DNA of 64,000 bases from contig OX328125.1 of NCBI GenBank assembly GCA_946811695.1, forward strand, positions 52,604,490 through 52,668,489, given 5' to 3'. The DNA is from Gonocerus acuteangulatus (Eukaryota; Arthropoda; Insecta; Hemiptera; Coreidae). The first letter of the stretch is position 1, and each line of letters starts with the position of its first letter. The notes under the pieces were generated by a model. That model had not been told where the DNA came from, ran no database searches, and saw nothing but the letters and a program-made list of their open reading frames with translations. Shown here one piece after another: positions 11,786 to 22,340 of the stretch. A program made the translations under genes and the position numbers.

Positions 11786-11975
11786 CTTTTTTTTCTTATT
11801 TTTTTTTTTATTTTTTTTTTTTACGGCGCTTCGATACCTCGGCCATTAGCGCCGTCATCCTGGTGCAGCGATGAATGTTATCAACGAGCCGTGAGATGAG
11901 AAAAATCCTACGGCCGGTTGGACTCGAACCCAGAACCCTGGGTCTCGCCGTTAGCCACTAGACCAAGGGTACCAC
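11786..11975 (-). mobile_element. tRNA-derived SINE (family A) with 12-bp target duplication
   Basis: On the minus strand: A box TGGTCTAGTGGC, B box GGTTCGAGTCC, body ending GGCGCTAATGGCCGAGG and GCGCCGT, then a long A-rich tail (11790-11822 on the plus strand as T). It is flanked by CCTCGGACATTA and CCTCAGACATTA (11976-11987), 11 of 12 identical. Same family as 8557-8751 but with a divergent head. Confidence 0.87.
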
Positions 11976-11987
11976 CCTCAGACATTA

Positions 11988-12724
11988 TGTGATTTCAGAT
12001 TTGATTTTTCGTTATTTGTCAGTCTATGAGTTCCTGAATTTCGATGGATGCATCTTCCAATGTTATGTCTATAATATCGACAATGTACAAAAAGATTCCT
12101 ACTTTAAAGAGAGTATGTTTATTCATCGATGGAAAAGCTTTGTTATTCAGAATTTCTTGTACTTCATGGTAGCTCCATGCCCCCCTTTCCCTGACTATTC
12201 CAGATCTTGAATACTTTATTGCAGGTTTCGCCGCAAAAGCTGGTTTGCTGATCTGTTTAAAGGTTGTTTTGTAATTCCAAAGAGCGTCCAAGATATATAC
12301 AGTGGAGGATGTAATGACCAGGTTCTAATTCACTACAGTATACAGCCATGAAGAAGAGGTATTCATTAATAATAGAGTTGAGGTGTTCTAGTTGTTAGTA
12401 GTTTGTGAATAGCTGTCTGGTAATTCAGGAGAAGCGAGCTTTTAGGCACTCATTACATTTAATGAATGTGGGTCAGGAGCTCGGTGTCAGTCCCTAAATA
12501 CCTGCTCCTTTCATTCACGGTCATGCCCGCCGGGGCTATATCATGCTAGAGCACGCTTGCCAAAAACCACAACTAGGTCTCTGGGCAAATTAGGTTTATT
12601 CTTCTTGTTATTTGTTATTCTAGTCTTCTTACACATCCTGCTTGCATTTAATGTCTGCAAAACCAGAAGAAATTAATTAATTTCGGCCTTTTAAGTTCGA
12701 GCTTTTAATTTCAACTCTTCCAAA
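11988..12724. other. No gene recognised
   Basis: Overlapping short frames on both strands (11989-12210, 12019-12291) show no recognisable domain. Confidence 0.35.
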
Positions 12725-12855
12725 CTAGCCGAATACCCATGCTTCCACACGGCAGATAAGTAGTTATTTTATTGCGTTAAATAATGTATCAGCAAAATTA
12801 ACGCTACTATACTATAATTTTTTGCAGTTTATTATAGCATTGTCCCCGTCATACT
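12725..12855 (-). mobile_element. Helitron 3'-end fragment
   Basis: The minus strand ends in GGGTATTCGGCTAG followed by T, i.e. a CTAG terminus before the T of an AT target, with a short GC-rich hairpin (CCGTGTGGAAGCATGGG) just inside. It aligns with the 3' part of the complete Helitron at 58188-59420 through AAAATTAACGCTACTA. The 5' side is missing. Confidence 0.65.
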
Positions 12856-12974
12856 ATATGTTGTATATCAATTGATAAATAATCAAAGTATAATGTTTCT
12901 TGTTGTTCTGGGCGCTCCGGCCAGTGTCAAGAAATAGATAACCTTGAGATAACCCGTTATCTATAGGTTACCAG

Positions 12975-13235
12975 CATGGGCGTATATAAGGGGGGGGGCT
13001 GAGAGGTCTGCAGCCCCCCCCCCCCGATATTTTTATTTGTTGGTTAAAATGTGTCTTAAACCCCTTAAAAATAAATTAAATAAGATCACTTAGTTCATAA
13101 AAAACATTTCATTTTAGTTGTAATAGCGTTATATTTGCCTAAAACTATTCCAAGTTCTAAAATGTTAGTATTCTATTCACCGAAAATGTTACTTGCCCCC
13201 CGCCCCTCCGAAATTATTTCGTACATACGCCCATG
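12975..13235. mobile_element. hAT-type MITE with exact 8-bp target duplication
   Basis: 261 bp. Terminal inverted repeats CATGGGCGTATATA and TACATACGCCCATG differ at one position. It is flanked by GTTACCAG at both 12967-12974 and 13236-13243. An 8-bp duplication with CA-starting inverted repeats is typical of the hAT superfamily. Inside are a GGGGGGG tract, a CCCCCC tract and no reading frame, so it is non-autonomous. Family copies: 415-639 and 18744-18998. Confidence 0.92.
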
Positions 13236-13243
13236 GTTACCAG

Positions 13244-13904
13244 AAACAGCATTGTAACCGATATAGGTTAAATTTCGTTGCCAATAATAAATGTACGTTA
13301 AAATTAATAATTTATGTTTTTCACATGTCATTTGGAAATACCCATTATATTTGCGAGCATGACCAAGAGGTGTTCTGACTGGGAAGCTGATGGGTGAGGA
13401 GGTTGTTCCTTAGCAATTACTGGTATTCGGAACTCCTCTTCGTTAGCAGTTACGAATTTGATACTAACTATATGCACACTTAAATTTTTCGCTATTTATT
13501 TATTAACATTGTTATTAGGAATAGCTTATTATCCGTAATTTCTTATAAACACATACTATGAATGTTAAATTATTATTACGAATAATTATTTGTACCTTGT
13601 AGTGCTGTGAGCGGAGCAAGGTAGTTTTTATTGTGTACACTTAAATTTTCCCTCGCCAAAATAAAGAATGGCCTCTCCCAGCCATTTAATAGTCCCTGTT
13701 ATTATTATTCTTCGTTCATCCTGTGTTTGCTTAACTATAAAAAATTAAATGAGCCCTCGCAGGAATTTTCAACAAATGATCCCGTAAAAAACTCAAATAT
13801 GGATAACAATTGAAGTTATTTATTGGCTCTCTTTTAGGCAGGAAAGTAACTCATGGTCGAGAGGAATATGTTAAGAACTAGACAGTCACCCTTTTATGAA
13901 ATCC

Positions 13905-13907
<3 letters not shown>
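13244..13907. other. No gene recognised
   Basis: AT-rich. Two short plus-strand frames (13193-13378, 13631-13813) lack any recognisable feature, and the first runs out of the MITE. Confidence 0.4.

Positions 13908-13966
<59 letters not shown>
13908..13966. repeat. (TA)n microsatellite
   Basis: About 59 bp of uninterrupted TA. The flanks are not obviously family Y or Z. Confidence 0.95.
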
Positions 13967-13969
<3 letters not shown>

Positions 13970-14121
13970 CCTCATAACAAATTTAATAGTTTTGGACACG
14001 TTTCAACGTCTGATATCCAAAATACATAATTCATGAGTTATAAGGCAGTAAGTAAATAAAAAATCGGAATTTATGTAGTATTTCTTGTATTACGCAGCAG
14101 ACTTGTCATAAGGTATCTAAA

Positions 14122-14878
14122 GGAAGTATTCAAAACTATATACATACTTGAAACTTTGCGACTAATAAAGACCAAATACAGACACTATAATAATGCAATT
14201 TTATACACAGACAGCAAGACGACCTTACAAAAACTGACTAATCGTTCGGTACATGACTCACTAACAGAAGAAATAAGGAAACATGTGACAGAAATACAAA
14301 ACATTAACATAAACATATATTTTAAGTGGATAAGAGGACACTCTGGAAATATGGGAAACGAATTAGCTGATAAAGCGGCTAAAGCTGCCGCAAAAAGTCC
14401 CCAGTTACCAGTTTGTTATGATAAGATATCGAAAAAACACTTAAAATATATGTTACAAACTAAGACTATACAAACTTGGGAAAACCGCTGGACAAATACT
14501 AACAAAGGGACACACTTAAAGCTATTCATACCGCAAATTCAAACATATTTAACAAAAAAACAAACTATGACTGATTTTTACACAACACAACTTGTCACAG
14601 GACATGGCTCAATAAACTCGTACTTATACCGTTTCAAAATCACAAACAGAAACACTTGTCCATGCGACTTTCTTACAGAACAAACTTACCAACACTTAAT
14701 GTACGACTGCCGACTACTAATACAGGAACGGACAAAATTACAAACGACAATTGTGAAACAAAACGGAGTCTGGCCGTCACCAGAACAAACTCTGTTTATG
14801 TGCCATAATAAGGCATTGAGAGAATTTGCTGAGCAGCTTTACATGGCAATGGGAAGATTGAATGCCTATTACAAATAA
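14122..14878 (+). pseudogene. LINE ORF2 C-terminus: RNase H plus terminal zinc-knuckle region
   Basis: A 240-residue open frame (longer if read from about 14122). It contains the RNase H1 core of I/R1/Jockey-group LINEs: LYTDSKTTLQKL carries the catalytic Asp, WIRGHSGNMGNELADKAAKA carries the His and final Asp. The upstream catalytic Glu is not present, so the domain is cut on its N side. After it comes the usual terminal region with a Cys/His cluster (CPCDF..., HLMYDC). In the intact element this removes the RNA strand during target-primed synthesis. It ends with TAA and a 3' UTR that finishes in an A-rich stretch near 15070-15090. No palm or endonuclease lies upstream, so this is a 5'-truncated insertion. 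The frame itself is intact, which suggests it is fairly young. Confidence 0.85.
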
Positions 14879-15188
14879 ACCGTGGTATTAAGCATTTTAT
14901 GTGGTAATACTAAAATTTAATTTTTCTACTTATTCATTGATTCTTTATTATTCATGTTTTTGATTAACTTCATTTTATATTCTGTTCTTTTGTTAATTTT
15001 CTCCAATCGTTGTATTTTGTATAGTTTTAATTTGTAAACTTTTAAATTTTAACTTAAACTAATAATATGTCTAAAAAACAAAACAAAATATGTTAATATG
15101 CAAATGCAAGTGGTATGCTGATTGTTGCATGAGACTTGCAGACAGTAATAAACTCCCTTCTTGCAGGGTTACTGTAAGGAGGAAACAA
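14879..15188. other. LINE 3' UTR and AT-rich flank
   Basis: Follows the RNase H fragment. An A-rich CTAAAAAACAAAACAAAAT near 15070 is the probable 3' end of the insertion. No gene. Confidence 0.5.
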
Positions 15189-15330
15189 ATATATATATAT
15201 ATATAGCTTGTAGTCTGCTTTCAGAACCTTCCGAAGGAATTTTCGACTGAAATTGCACGTATGAAATAATTTTTGGAAAAATCTACTCAAATGTTCATCG
15301 AGCCTGAGGTATTTGTAGGATCGATGTTTT
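15189..15330 (+). repeat. Partial family Z repeat beside a short TA tract
   Basis: A (TA)8-9 tract at 15189-15205 is followed by a diverged left block containing ACCTTCCGAAGGAATTTT and AATGTTCATCGAGCC. These match the CCTCCGAAGGAA and CTTTATCGATCC words of family Z. Rearranged relative to complete copies. Confidence 0.45.
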
Positions 15331-15854
15331 TTTGATAAAATATTTTAAAACTTTTTTCATTAGAGCAACCTCAATAGCCACATTCCTACGAAAAGTACTA
15401 AAAGAATCTTAATTATATTGAGGATACGTATCCTACACACTATGCCCTTCCTTAACATACAAGACAACTACCTCCGAGCTTAGAGGCGTAGTTCATTTCA
15501 GAGGTAAATTTGAGATATTCCACCTCTACCAGAGGAGAACTAATGCCAACATGAAGGAGAGGAGACACTGATTGAGTTAGTGGTTCCTAGGCATTATACT
15601 AATGACCAGCCTCAGACAAATATTACACACGAGGAAGGGTAGTTCCTCTAGCACCAGGTATAATCACACACCAGCCGGGCTCATTATACTAACCACCCTG
15701 GTAATAGTTTACTCACATCACTCACCTCTAGCCTTACGCTCACTTCTCAACCCTTACAGTATTACAATTTTCAAGGAACAGCCACGCTTTATTTATCATA
15801 CAAGTGCTTCCATTGGATCGTAGCACAGAACAAAAATTATGCTGAACCCTCCAA
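15331..15854. other. No gene recognised
   Basis: A 73-codon plus-strand frame (15602-15823) resembles no known family. Confidence 0.35.
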
Positions 15855-15955
15855 AAAAAGTCCGACTCGCAGGAACTGCATCATCTTAGCGCGGTTCCGT
15901 TCTTATCCGAAGTGCGATTAGTAAAGGAATAGTAGCAGCTATCGGTAGGTTTTGA
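15855..15955 (-). repeat. Family W repeat, inverted copy
   Basis: Contains AACTGCATCATCTTAGCGCG and GCAGCTATCGGTAGGTTTT. It is the reverse complement, with scattered differences, of 16362-16460. A third partial copy (AAGATGATCCAGTTCCTGCG) lies at 60855-60925. Class unknown; it shares the word TTAGCGCGGTTCC with the left end of family Y. Confidence 0.65.
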
Positions 15956-16344
15956 TCTTTCGTTAAAAATATAAAATAAAATCTCAAAAAGAAGGAAGCT
16001 TAAAGCGCCACATATGGAAACTGACAGTTTTCTAAGCGGATGGGACTCTCCCGTCATCTCAACGCTCACTCTAGGAAAACTCTATTACCAATATGATTCT
16101 TATTTTCTCAGCTTTAATGAAATACTCATTCCACCGTTAAATAAACTTAAAAAACAAAAGTGAGGTAAACAGTGACAAAAACCCGTTTAAAATAACAAAA
16201 CTAAAACTTTCGTATTTTTAAGCACTTACTTCTCCGACTGATATTGCCCCATCGAAATTTTCTTCAGAATCTTTTTTTGTAGAGAATTTAGTAAGGTTTT
16301 GAATGGTTATATCGTACTTCCCACTGTTTTGAAGATATTAAGGG

Positions 16345-16641
16345 GGGGAAATGGTGCTAATACCTACCGATAGCTGCTATATTCCTTCACTAATTGCACT
16401 CGAGATAAGAACTGAACTGCGCTAAGATGATGCAGTTCTTGCGGGTTGGACTTTTTTGCAGACAAATTAATGTATTATGTTTATATTATAATATAAATAT
16501 TATATTTGTAAGGAGAGCAAGTCACTTTAATTGCGGTGTAAAATATTGTCGCTAGCTAAATCTAAGTATTATATAAGCTCATAAGGAAAAAATGGTGCTA
16601 ATGGCTCATTTTCGATGCACCATAAAAGAAATAAATAAAAA
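16345..16641 (+). mobile_element. SINE-like insertion interrupting a family Y unit
   Basis: It splits the repeat word GATATTAAGG...AAAATATACGAAG. The left flank ends ATATTAAGG, and ATATAAGG stands at 16636-16643, consistent with a short target duplication. The 3' end carries GGTGCTAATGGCTC, GATGCACC and an AAATAAATAAAAAAA tail, the diagnostic tail of SINE family A. The 5' half contains the plus-oriented family W unit (16362-16460), so it may be composite. Confidence 0.5.
16362..16460 (+). repeat. Family W repeat, direct copy
   Basis: Contains ACCTACCGATAGCTGCTAT and GCGCTAAGATGATGCAGTTC. It forms an inverted pair with 15855-15955, about 400 bp away. Confidence 0.65.
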
Positions 16642-17340
16642 AATATAAGGACAATATACGAAGAATCCGAACCATTTCATGTCTGTTAATAAAATATTTT
16701 ATTCTAATCCCAATAACGCTACACTTATACACAAATAAATTTTTTTTAGGTATCTATTTAATACGAATAAAATAAGGTTATAATGAGCGATCCGCTGTGG
16801 CATACACCAAGTACTACCACCGTGTGGAGTGCAACTAGTATAGACCGGTACGTCAGTACCACTGTGGTATGTAAAGAGCGGCTGTTCTGATACTGGCAAA
16901 AATTAGAAATCCTACATTCCTAAAGTTGTTTGGAGGCTTATCTTTATGACTCTAGAAAGGGACTTACAGATGACGAGGGTTCACTGGGCGCCGCTACCTG
17001 GGGACAGGGTAAATGCCCCCCACCCTAAACCTCCTAGCTCCTCACCTTCGAATTCCTATGATTTTGTTCAATGAATTTAAACAAAAAAATTAATAAATAG
17101 ATAAAAACTTCTGAAAATAGGGATTACCAAAAACAATTCTAAAGAACGAAATCAACACCAGTACAGTAATCTAGATATTCATAGGGCATCTTCGAATTCC
17201 AAGATGCCGTTGAAACAAAATATTGTTTCTATTTATACGTATCCTGTTTTATTGAATAATACATTTGACTACTATAAGCAATCACAAAAATAACGAGCAG
17301 TGAAAAAAACTGTAGGAAACACACAAAAAGATTCGTTCAA

Positions 17341-17665
17341 ATGAACGAAATTACCTATGTTTTAAGCACTTATTTCTCCAAATATGACCACCCCATCGCA
17401 AATGTCTTCAAAACATTTTTTGTAGAGAATTTAGTAACCTTTCGAAGGGTAATCTTTTGCTTGCCAAGATTCCGAACCGTTTACGTGATATTAATGAAAA
17501 TATACGAAGTTCCCAAAACTTTTCATGACTAAAAATGAAATATTTTATTTTAATCCTTCCTTTACTCCAAACGTAACCAACTTTTCAACATATTAGTTTT
17601 GATAAAATTCAAACATGCAGAAAATGTTTCACCTGAATCCCATGATTCTAAGTACCAATATCAAA
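17341..17665 (-). repeat. Family Y internal direct repeat, unit 1
   Basis: Compared with 17681-18005, the same series of words appears: TTTTTTGTAGAGAATTTAGT, CCTTTACTCCAAACGTAACC, TTAGTTTTGATAAAATTCAA, CTGAATCCCATG. Spacing between units is about 340-360 bp. They differ at many positions, so the duplication is not recent. Confidence 0.75.
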
Positions 17666-17680
17666 GACAAAAAGAACAGT

Positions 17681-18005
17681 TCGAATAAACGAAATCAATT
17701 ACTTTAAAGTTTTAAGCACTTATTTCTTCGATTGACATCGCCTAATCAAAACATTCATCAGAACCTTTTTTGTAGAGCACTTAGTACGCTTTCTAATGGT
17801 ATTCTTTCGTTTACCAAGATTCTCAACCTTTTTCGAGATATTAAGGAAAGTATACAAAGTTACCAAAACGTTTTATGTCTGTTAATAAAATATTTTATTC
17901 TAACCCTTCCTTAACTCCAAACGTAACCAAAAGTTTAACATGTTAGTTTTGATGAAATTCAAACATGCAAAAAATGTTTCAACTGAATCCCATGGTTCTA
18001 AGTAC
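17681..18005 (-). repeat. Family Y internal direct repeat, unit 2
   Basis: Partner of 17341-17665. It continues directly into the rest of the right block toward the TA tract at 18317. Confidence 0.75.
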
Positions 18006-18311
18006 CCAAACCAAAAACGGTATTCAAAAAATATTTTTCCAATTTTCTCGAAAACGGTTAAAGCTATCGCCTTGAAAATGGTTTCATTCGTTTTCCTAGC
18101 CCAAGAAGCCTATAAAACGAGTACGTACAAGCTTATGAACTCAAAAACTTAAGCGTTACGATTTTTTTTGCGCGAATTTCGCCCTAAACGCCATCTTCCA
18201 GTGGGCGGATTCTGCTGGTTAACGAACTTGACCTTTCAAATTGGACGACGGATTTTTGTACCAAATTTCATCACAATCGGACCATTAGGGAAGCCAGAAA
18301 TGAGCGAACAG

Positions 18312-18362
<51 letters not shown>

Positions 18363-18743
18363 AATTTGAACCACCGTTATTTTCGGTCTCTAGGGGTTCT
18401 GAAACGCGAAATTTTCTAGTCGGCACTTCCGGATTGTTTCATTGTATCAACCCTATAAGCGGGGTTCCTCCCTATGGGGGAGGGAGGAACCGCGCTAAAA
18501 GATACAAGACGGAAGCTACGAGGAATATATTGACAATGTGTAGTTAGAGAAAGATGACTGCAAATGACTAAATGTTTTTTTATTCGTTAATGGGATGTTT
18601 TTAGTAAGTACATTGAGAATGAGATATAGCTCTATATATAGTTTGGAATATGTAGTCCGTTAGGGGGCTGAGAAAAAAAAAAAAAGCAAGGAATCTCTGA
18701 TTCATCGAGAAAAACAGAAGCGCCTAATTGGACATCCAGAAAG

Positions 18744-18998
18744 CCCTAACTTAGATAAAAAATAATTTCGGGGGGGGGACTAGGAGCCCCTAGGGATTTG
18801 GGGTTTATGGAATATTTTAAATATTTTAGTGTAAAATAATGAGTTTTAAGGTCCTAGTAGACCAGGGTAAATGTAGAAGACATTTTTCCTTTAGCCTTTA
18901 TTTACATTATATGTTGTCACCAACATATAAAATTTTGGGGATAAACAAAATTTTGGGGGGGGCTGCATCCCCCTCCCCCTAGCTTATATACGCCCATG
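18744..18998. mobile_element. MITE of the CATGGGCG family, third copy
   Basis: The right terminus TTATATACGCCCATG ends at 18998 and is followed by TCAGAAAG. The left terminus is eroded (CCCTAACTTAGATA) but is preceded by CCAGAAAG at 18736-18743, a 7/8 match to the right flank. Internal AAAAATAATTTCGGGGGGG is shared with 415-639. Noncoding, 255 bp. Confidence 0.75.
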
Positions 18999-19237
18999 TC
19001 AGAAAGTAGCTTCTATCAATGGGTTAAGTGAATTAAATCGCTGGTTTGTTTTTTTGAAGGAAATGTTGTATATTTTATGATGGCATCATTAGAATTTAAT
19101 TATCTTGAACGGTTTTTGTGCAATCCTTTCTTATTCAATGAAAAACATGACTACTTTAAAAAACAGAACATTGGACATAGCTACATTTTCCTTCGGAATG
19201 GGAACATCTTCAAATGAAACTTTTTGTTGGAAATTAC

Positions 19238-19274
<37 letters not shown>

Positions 19275-20146
19275 CACCTTTTGAGGGTCGGAGTCAAGGC
19301 CTTAGGCCGTCCCCCAGGCCTACCCAGCGGAATATGGACATCCAAAAAAGGGGTCAATCATGCTGCCGTAAAAAATCACGTACTTCTATAGTATCTGCCC
19401 CTTTGGACCACCTTGGTCTGTAACATATCCATGTGTATTAGATGAATGACTTGATAGCCCCGCCACAGTTGTTGAGTGTTTTTCAAATGAAGACATATCC
19501 GAATACCGATAAAACAATATTTATGGTTTTATAATGCGATGGAATATTTTTAATTCTCCGTCACATTTGTCTTGCACAATGAATGGCAAATAGTATTTGC
19601 ATTTAGGCAACGAGCGTAAAGTAATGGCTTCGCTGTTCTAAACCTATTTATCAACTTTGATGAGCGAGTTTGTCCGATGAAGTTATCTCTTGACATAATT
19701 GAGTAGGACGGAATGACAGCTATTAGCAGGAGATAACGGGTTAATAATGTCTGCTCATGTTTCATTGACATTAATTTAACACGGCGCTGACCTCTGCAAC
19801 TAAAGCATGCGTGCGCCTTAAGTGCTTAAACTGTCAATTTGTATTGGCGTTAATCTGTCACGGAGAATCTTATTTTAGAAGAGAGCCTCCAGTTATCGAT
19901 AATGTTTTCATAATATTGAGAGCACTGCAAAGTTTGTTGGATTTGGGGAAAATACTGCTAAAATGAAGTGGAGTTACTTTTAGGAGATAATTAATCTATT
20001 TTTTTTTCTTTTTATTTTGTTCCTCCCTCTCCGTCCGTTTTTGATGTTGCTCCTTTAAAATAAAAAATTACCAAATTATCACTGTAACTATTTTTTTTTC
20101 TTCCTACTTGTTACTTCCACGTGTGTACTTATTTTTTTTCGGCAGG
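18999..20146. other. No gene recognised; TA tract
   Basis: Contains (TA)n at 19241-19272, followed by a short GC-rich stretch (about 19275-19330). A minus-strand frame at 19550-19771 is unassigned. Confidence 0.4.
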
Positions 20147-20283
20147 AAATTCGAAAAATCGGAGTAGTTAAGTAGGTATTTAGCAGAAACCATTTTGTGA
20201 GTCTTGAAGAAGTACACACGTAAGCGGGAGATGGTGGGTTCGATCCCCACCGGCGCACAGTGGTCAAAAACCGCCCAAACACG
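20147..20283 (+). repeat. tRNA-like dispersed repeat (family C), copy 1
   Basis: Contains a perfect tRNA T-arm-like sequence (GGTGGGTTCGATCCCCACC, 6-bp stem and B box), then GGCGCACAGTGGTCAAAAA. Upstream is TTAAGTAGGTATTTAGCAGA. The same blocks in the same order occur inverted at 20947-21092. No recognisable A box in the usual place. Confidence 0.65.
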
Positions 20284-20946
20284 CTTAAAACTCAATAACA
20301 TTTGATATTGTTGATTTAGAAACCTGAAATTACAATACTTCAACTAGGACATGATTTTTCACTCGGATCACTTCAGACATTTTTTGCAGTCAACACTGAC
20401 TTGCGTAGTGCAAAAAAATCCATCCTCGATTTGATTCCAATGTTTACATAGAGATAACGCGCGTCTATCTTACCGAGTTCTTTCACCTCTAGCACCGAAG
20501 TAGGCAGACTTATGCAGCTAATTTCAGTCTAGGGTCTTTCTATACATGCCCACGGAATATTTAAGCCCGAAATTAGACGGACGCAGAGAGACGCAAAAGC
20601 TATATGACAAAACGAAATTTCATACGTGTAATTTTTTTACTTTTTCAGTATCCCCGTCCATGAAGGCGATTCGAAAAATACAAAAATATTTTTTTTGCCC
20701 TTCGAACATCCCATTAAAACAAGAAAAACATGCGTCAACCTTATCGGTCTGAAAAAGTAATGTTGAAGGAACGATTTTGGTGCATGAGGATTTGGGAAAT
20801 TTTCTTCGTTTCTAGTACTTCAATGATTAACCACGGTGGCAATCAACGGTGGGGGCCTAAAACTCTAGAACTAGAAATGGAATTCTCACGAGTCATTTAA
20901 CATATATTTAAGGCGAATGGATTCGGAGAAAATACTTCAAAAAATC

Positions 20947-21092
20947 AAGTTTTGAGCGCTTTCTGGCTATTTTTGACCACTGTGCGGCGCGCCGGTGGGG
21001 ATCGAACCCACCACTTGGTGGGTACTTGTTCAAGACTCAGTAAATGGTTTCTGCTAAATACCTACTTAACTGCTCCGATTTTCGATTTTCAT
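20947..21092 (-). repeat. tRNA-like dispersed repeat (family C), copy 2, inverted
   Basis: Reverse complement of the repeat at 20147-20283, including GGTGGGGATCGAACCCACC and TTTTGACCACTGTG on the plus strand. The two lie about 660 bp apart and could form a long imperfect hairpin. Confidence 0.65.
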
Positions 21093-21260
21093 TATACAAT
21101 TACTTATACATTACATAATACATTATACTTATACAATCATTCACTTTGTTTGCGCCGAATAAGTACTGTGTTTTCTTATGGAAAAAGAACGGTCGCTAGG
21201 GGAAAATTGATTTTAACTATTGTCCCAGCGTAAACTTCCAGTTCTATAGGGCTGATATTT

Positions 21261-21397
<137 letters not shown>

Positions 21398-21806
21398 TAC
21401 GCTGAGGGCGTTATTTTTTATGCCCCTGTAGAAATGAATTGCTACTATTTTGTTCGAAACGAAATTGCTAACATTCTTTAATGTCTAATGATTTTTTTTT
21501 TTTTTTTTTTTTATTTACGCGAAGAGCTCCACAACAAAGGTGATCTGCCCAAAGAAAATTAATAATAAAAATAATAAGGAAATAATTTTAAATTAAATTC
21601 ATAAATAACATTAATTGTTCATGTTCATAAAAATATACACAAAAAGATATAAATAAGTAATAACATATTAGTATAATTGAAATAAAAATATACATTTATA
21701 AAATAACAAGTATGCTCCAAACTAAAAAAAAAATATACTTGTAAAAAAGAGATGAACTGCTCTAAAATTATATTGAGATCAGAAATTTTGGCCTTGATTG
21801 TGCGTG
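21398..21806. other. No gene recognised; T tract
   Basis: Contains a T tract at about 21491-21512. AT-rich sequence after it shows no known element. Confidence 0.4.
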
Positions 21807-21921
21807 TTTTAGCACTTTCCTCCGAAGGAATTGAGGTTGCACTCATGACGGAATTTTTAAAACATTTCTTCGAATCTTTATCGATCCTACCTAGTAGACA
21901 CCGAATATGACTCCAGTTAAA

Positions 21922-21987
<66 letters not shown>

Positions 21988-22087
21988 AGTTAACGATATG
22001 TCGAGTTAACGGACACATATAACTATATATATATATGTTATTTCACGTATTTTTGACCATTAACTACGTATATTTATTTTTTTTTAT

Positions 22088-22340
22088 ATATATGGCGCAG
22101 GTCAAAAGAATATTACTCCTTTTTCTTATGTAATACTTTATTGTTGGCATGCCCTACATGTTTCGTGCTCTTTATGCCACCTCCTCAGGGCCATTAAATC
22201 CTAAACATTTTAAACAAATTTAAAAAAAGAAAAAAAGAAAAGAAAAACATTTAACAATAAAGTAGTACATAAGAAAAAGGAGTACTATTCTTTTGACCTG
22301 TACCAAAAAAAGAACCACGCCATATATAAAAAAAAAATGA
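22088..22340 (-). mobile_element. Penelope-like terminal repeats in inverted arrangement
   Basis: Two inverted arms: left about 22093-22145 (GGTCAAAAGAATATTACTCC ...) and right about 22252-22330 (CTTTTGACCTGTACC, ending GCCATATATA). Between them lie a hammerhead-like motif (22149-22194, minus) and an A-rich segment. The arm sequence downstream of the hammerhead is homologous to that of the Penelope fragment at 26720-27380 (AATAAA..., GTAT..., TTGACCT). This is the inverted-pLTR layout of Penelope-like elements reduced to terminal repeats only, with no coding sequence. Confidence 0.65.
22149..22194 (-). ncRNA. Hammerhead-like ribozyme motif
   Basis: Minus-strand order: AUGGCC (stem I), CUGAGGA (core box), one unpaired G, GUG...CAC (stem II), GAAAC, AU, GUA (putative cleavage after the A), GGGCAU (stem I return, 5 of 6 pairs). 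This follows the three-stem hammerhead plan with the very short stem III typical of Penelope-element hammerheads. The short stem II and the extra G are weak points. Activity is inferred. Confidence 0.5.

Larger units (their letters stand above)
16137..18505 (-). repeat. Large inverted composite of the family Y repeat
   Basis: On the minus strand the order is: left block (18505-18361, GCGCGGTTCC..., CCGGAAGTGCCGACTAGAAA), (TA)n at 18317-18360, then a right block running to about 16137. The right block is much longer than in the copy at 3832 because an internal segment is present more than once (17341-17665, 17681-18005, and a partial 16200-16345 plus 16642-16700). The last unit is split by an insertion at 16345-16641. 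Open frames in it (17341-17532, 17732-17914, 17940-18152, 18168-18419) are by-products of the repeat and I see no reason to call them genes. Confidence 0.65.

Noticed and set aside
20104..21233. Frames containing GIEPTISRL-like and DRTHHLV-like words
   Set aside because: They are translations of tRNA-like B-box sequences (GGTTCGATCCCC antisense), a common source of false ORFs.
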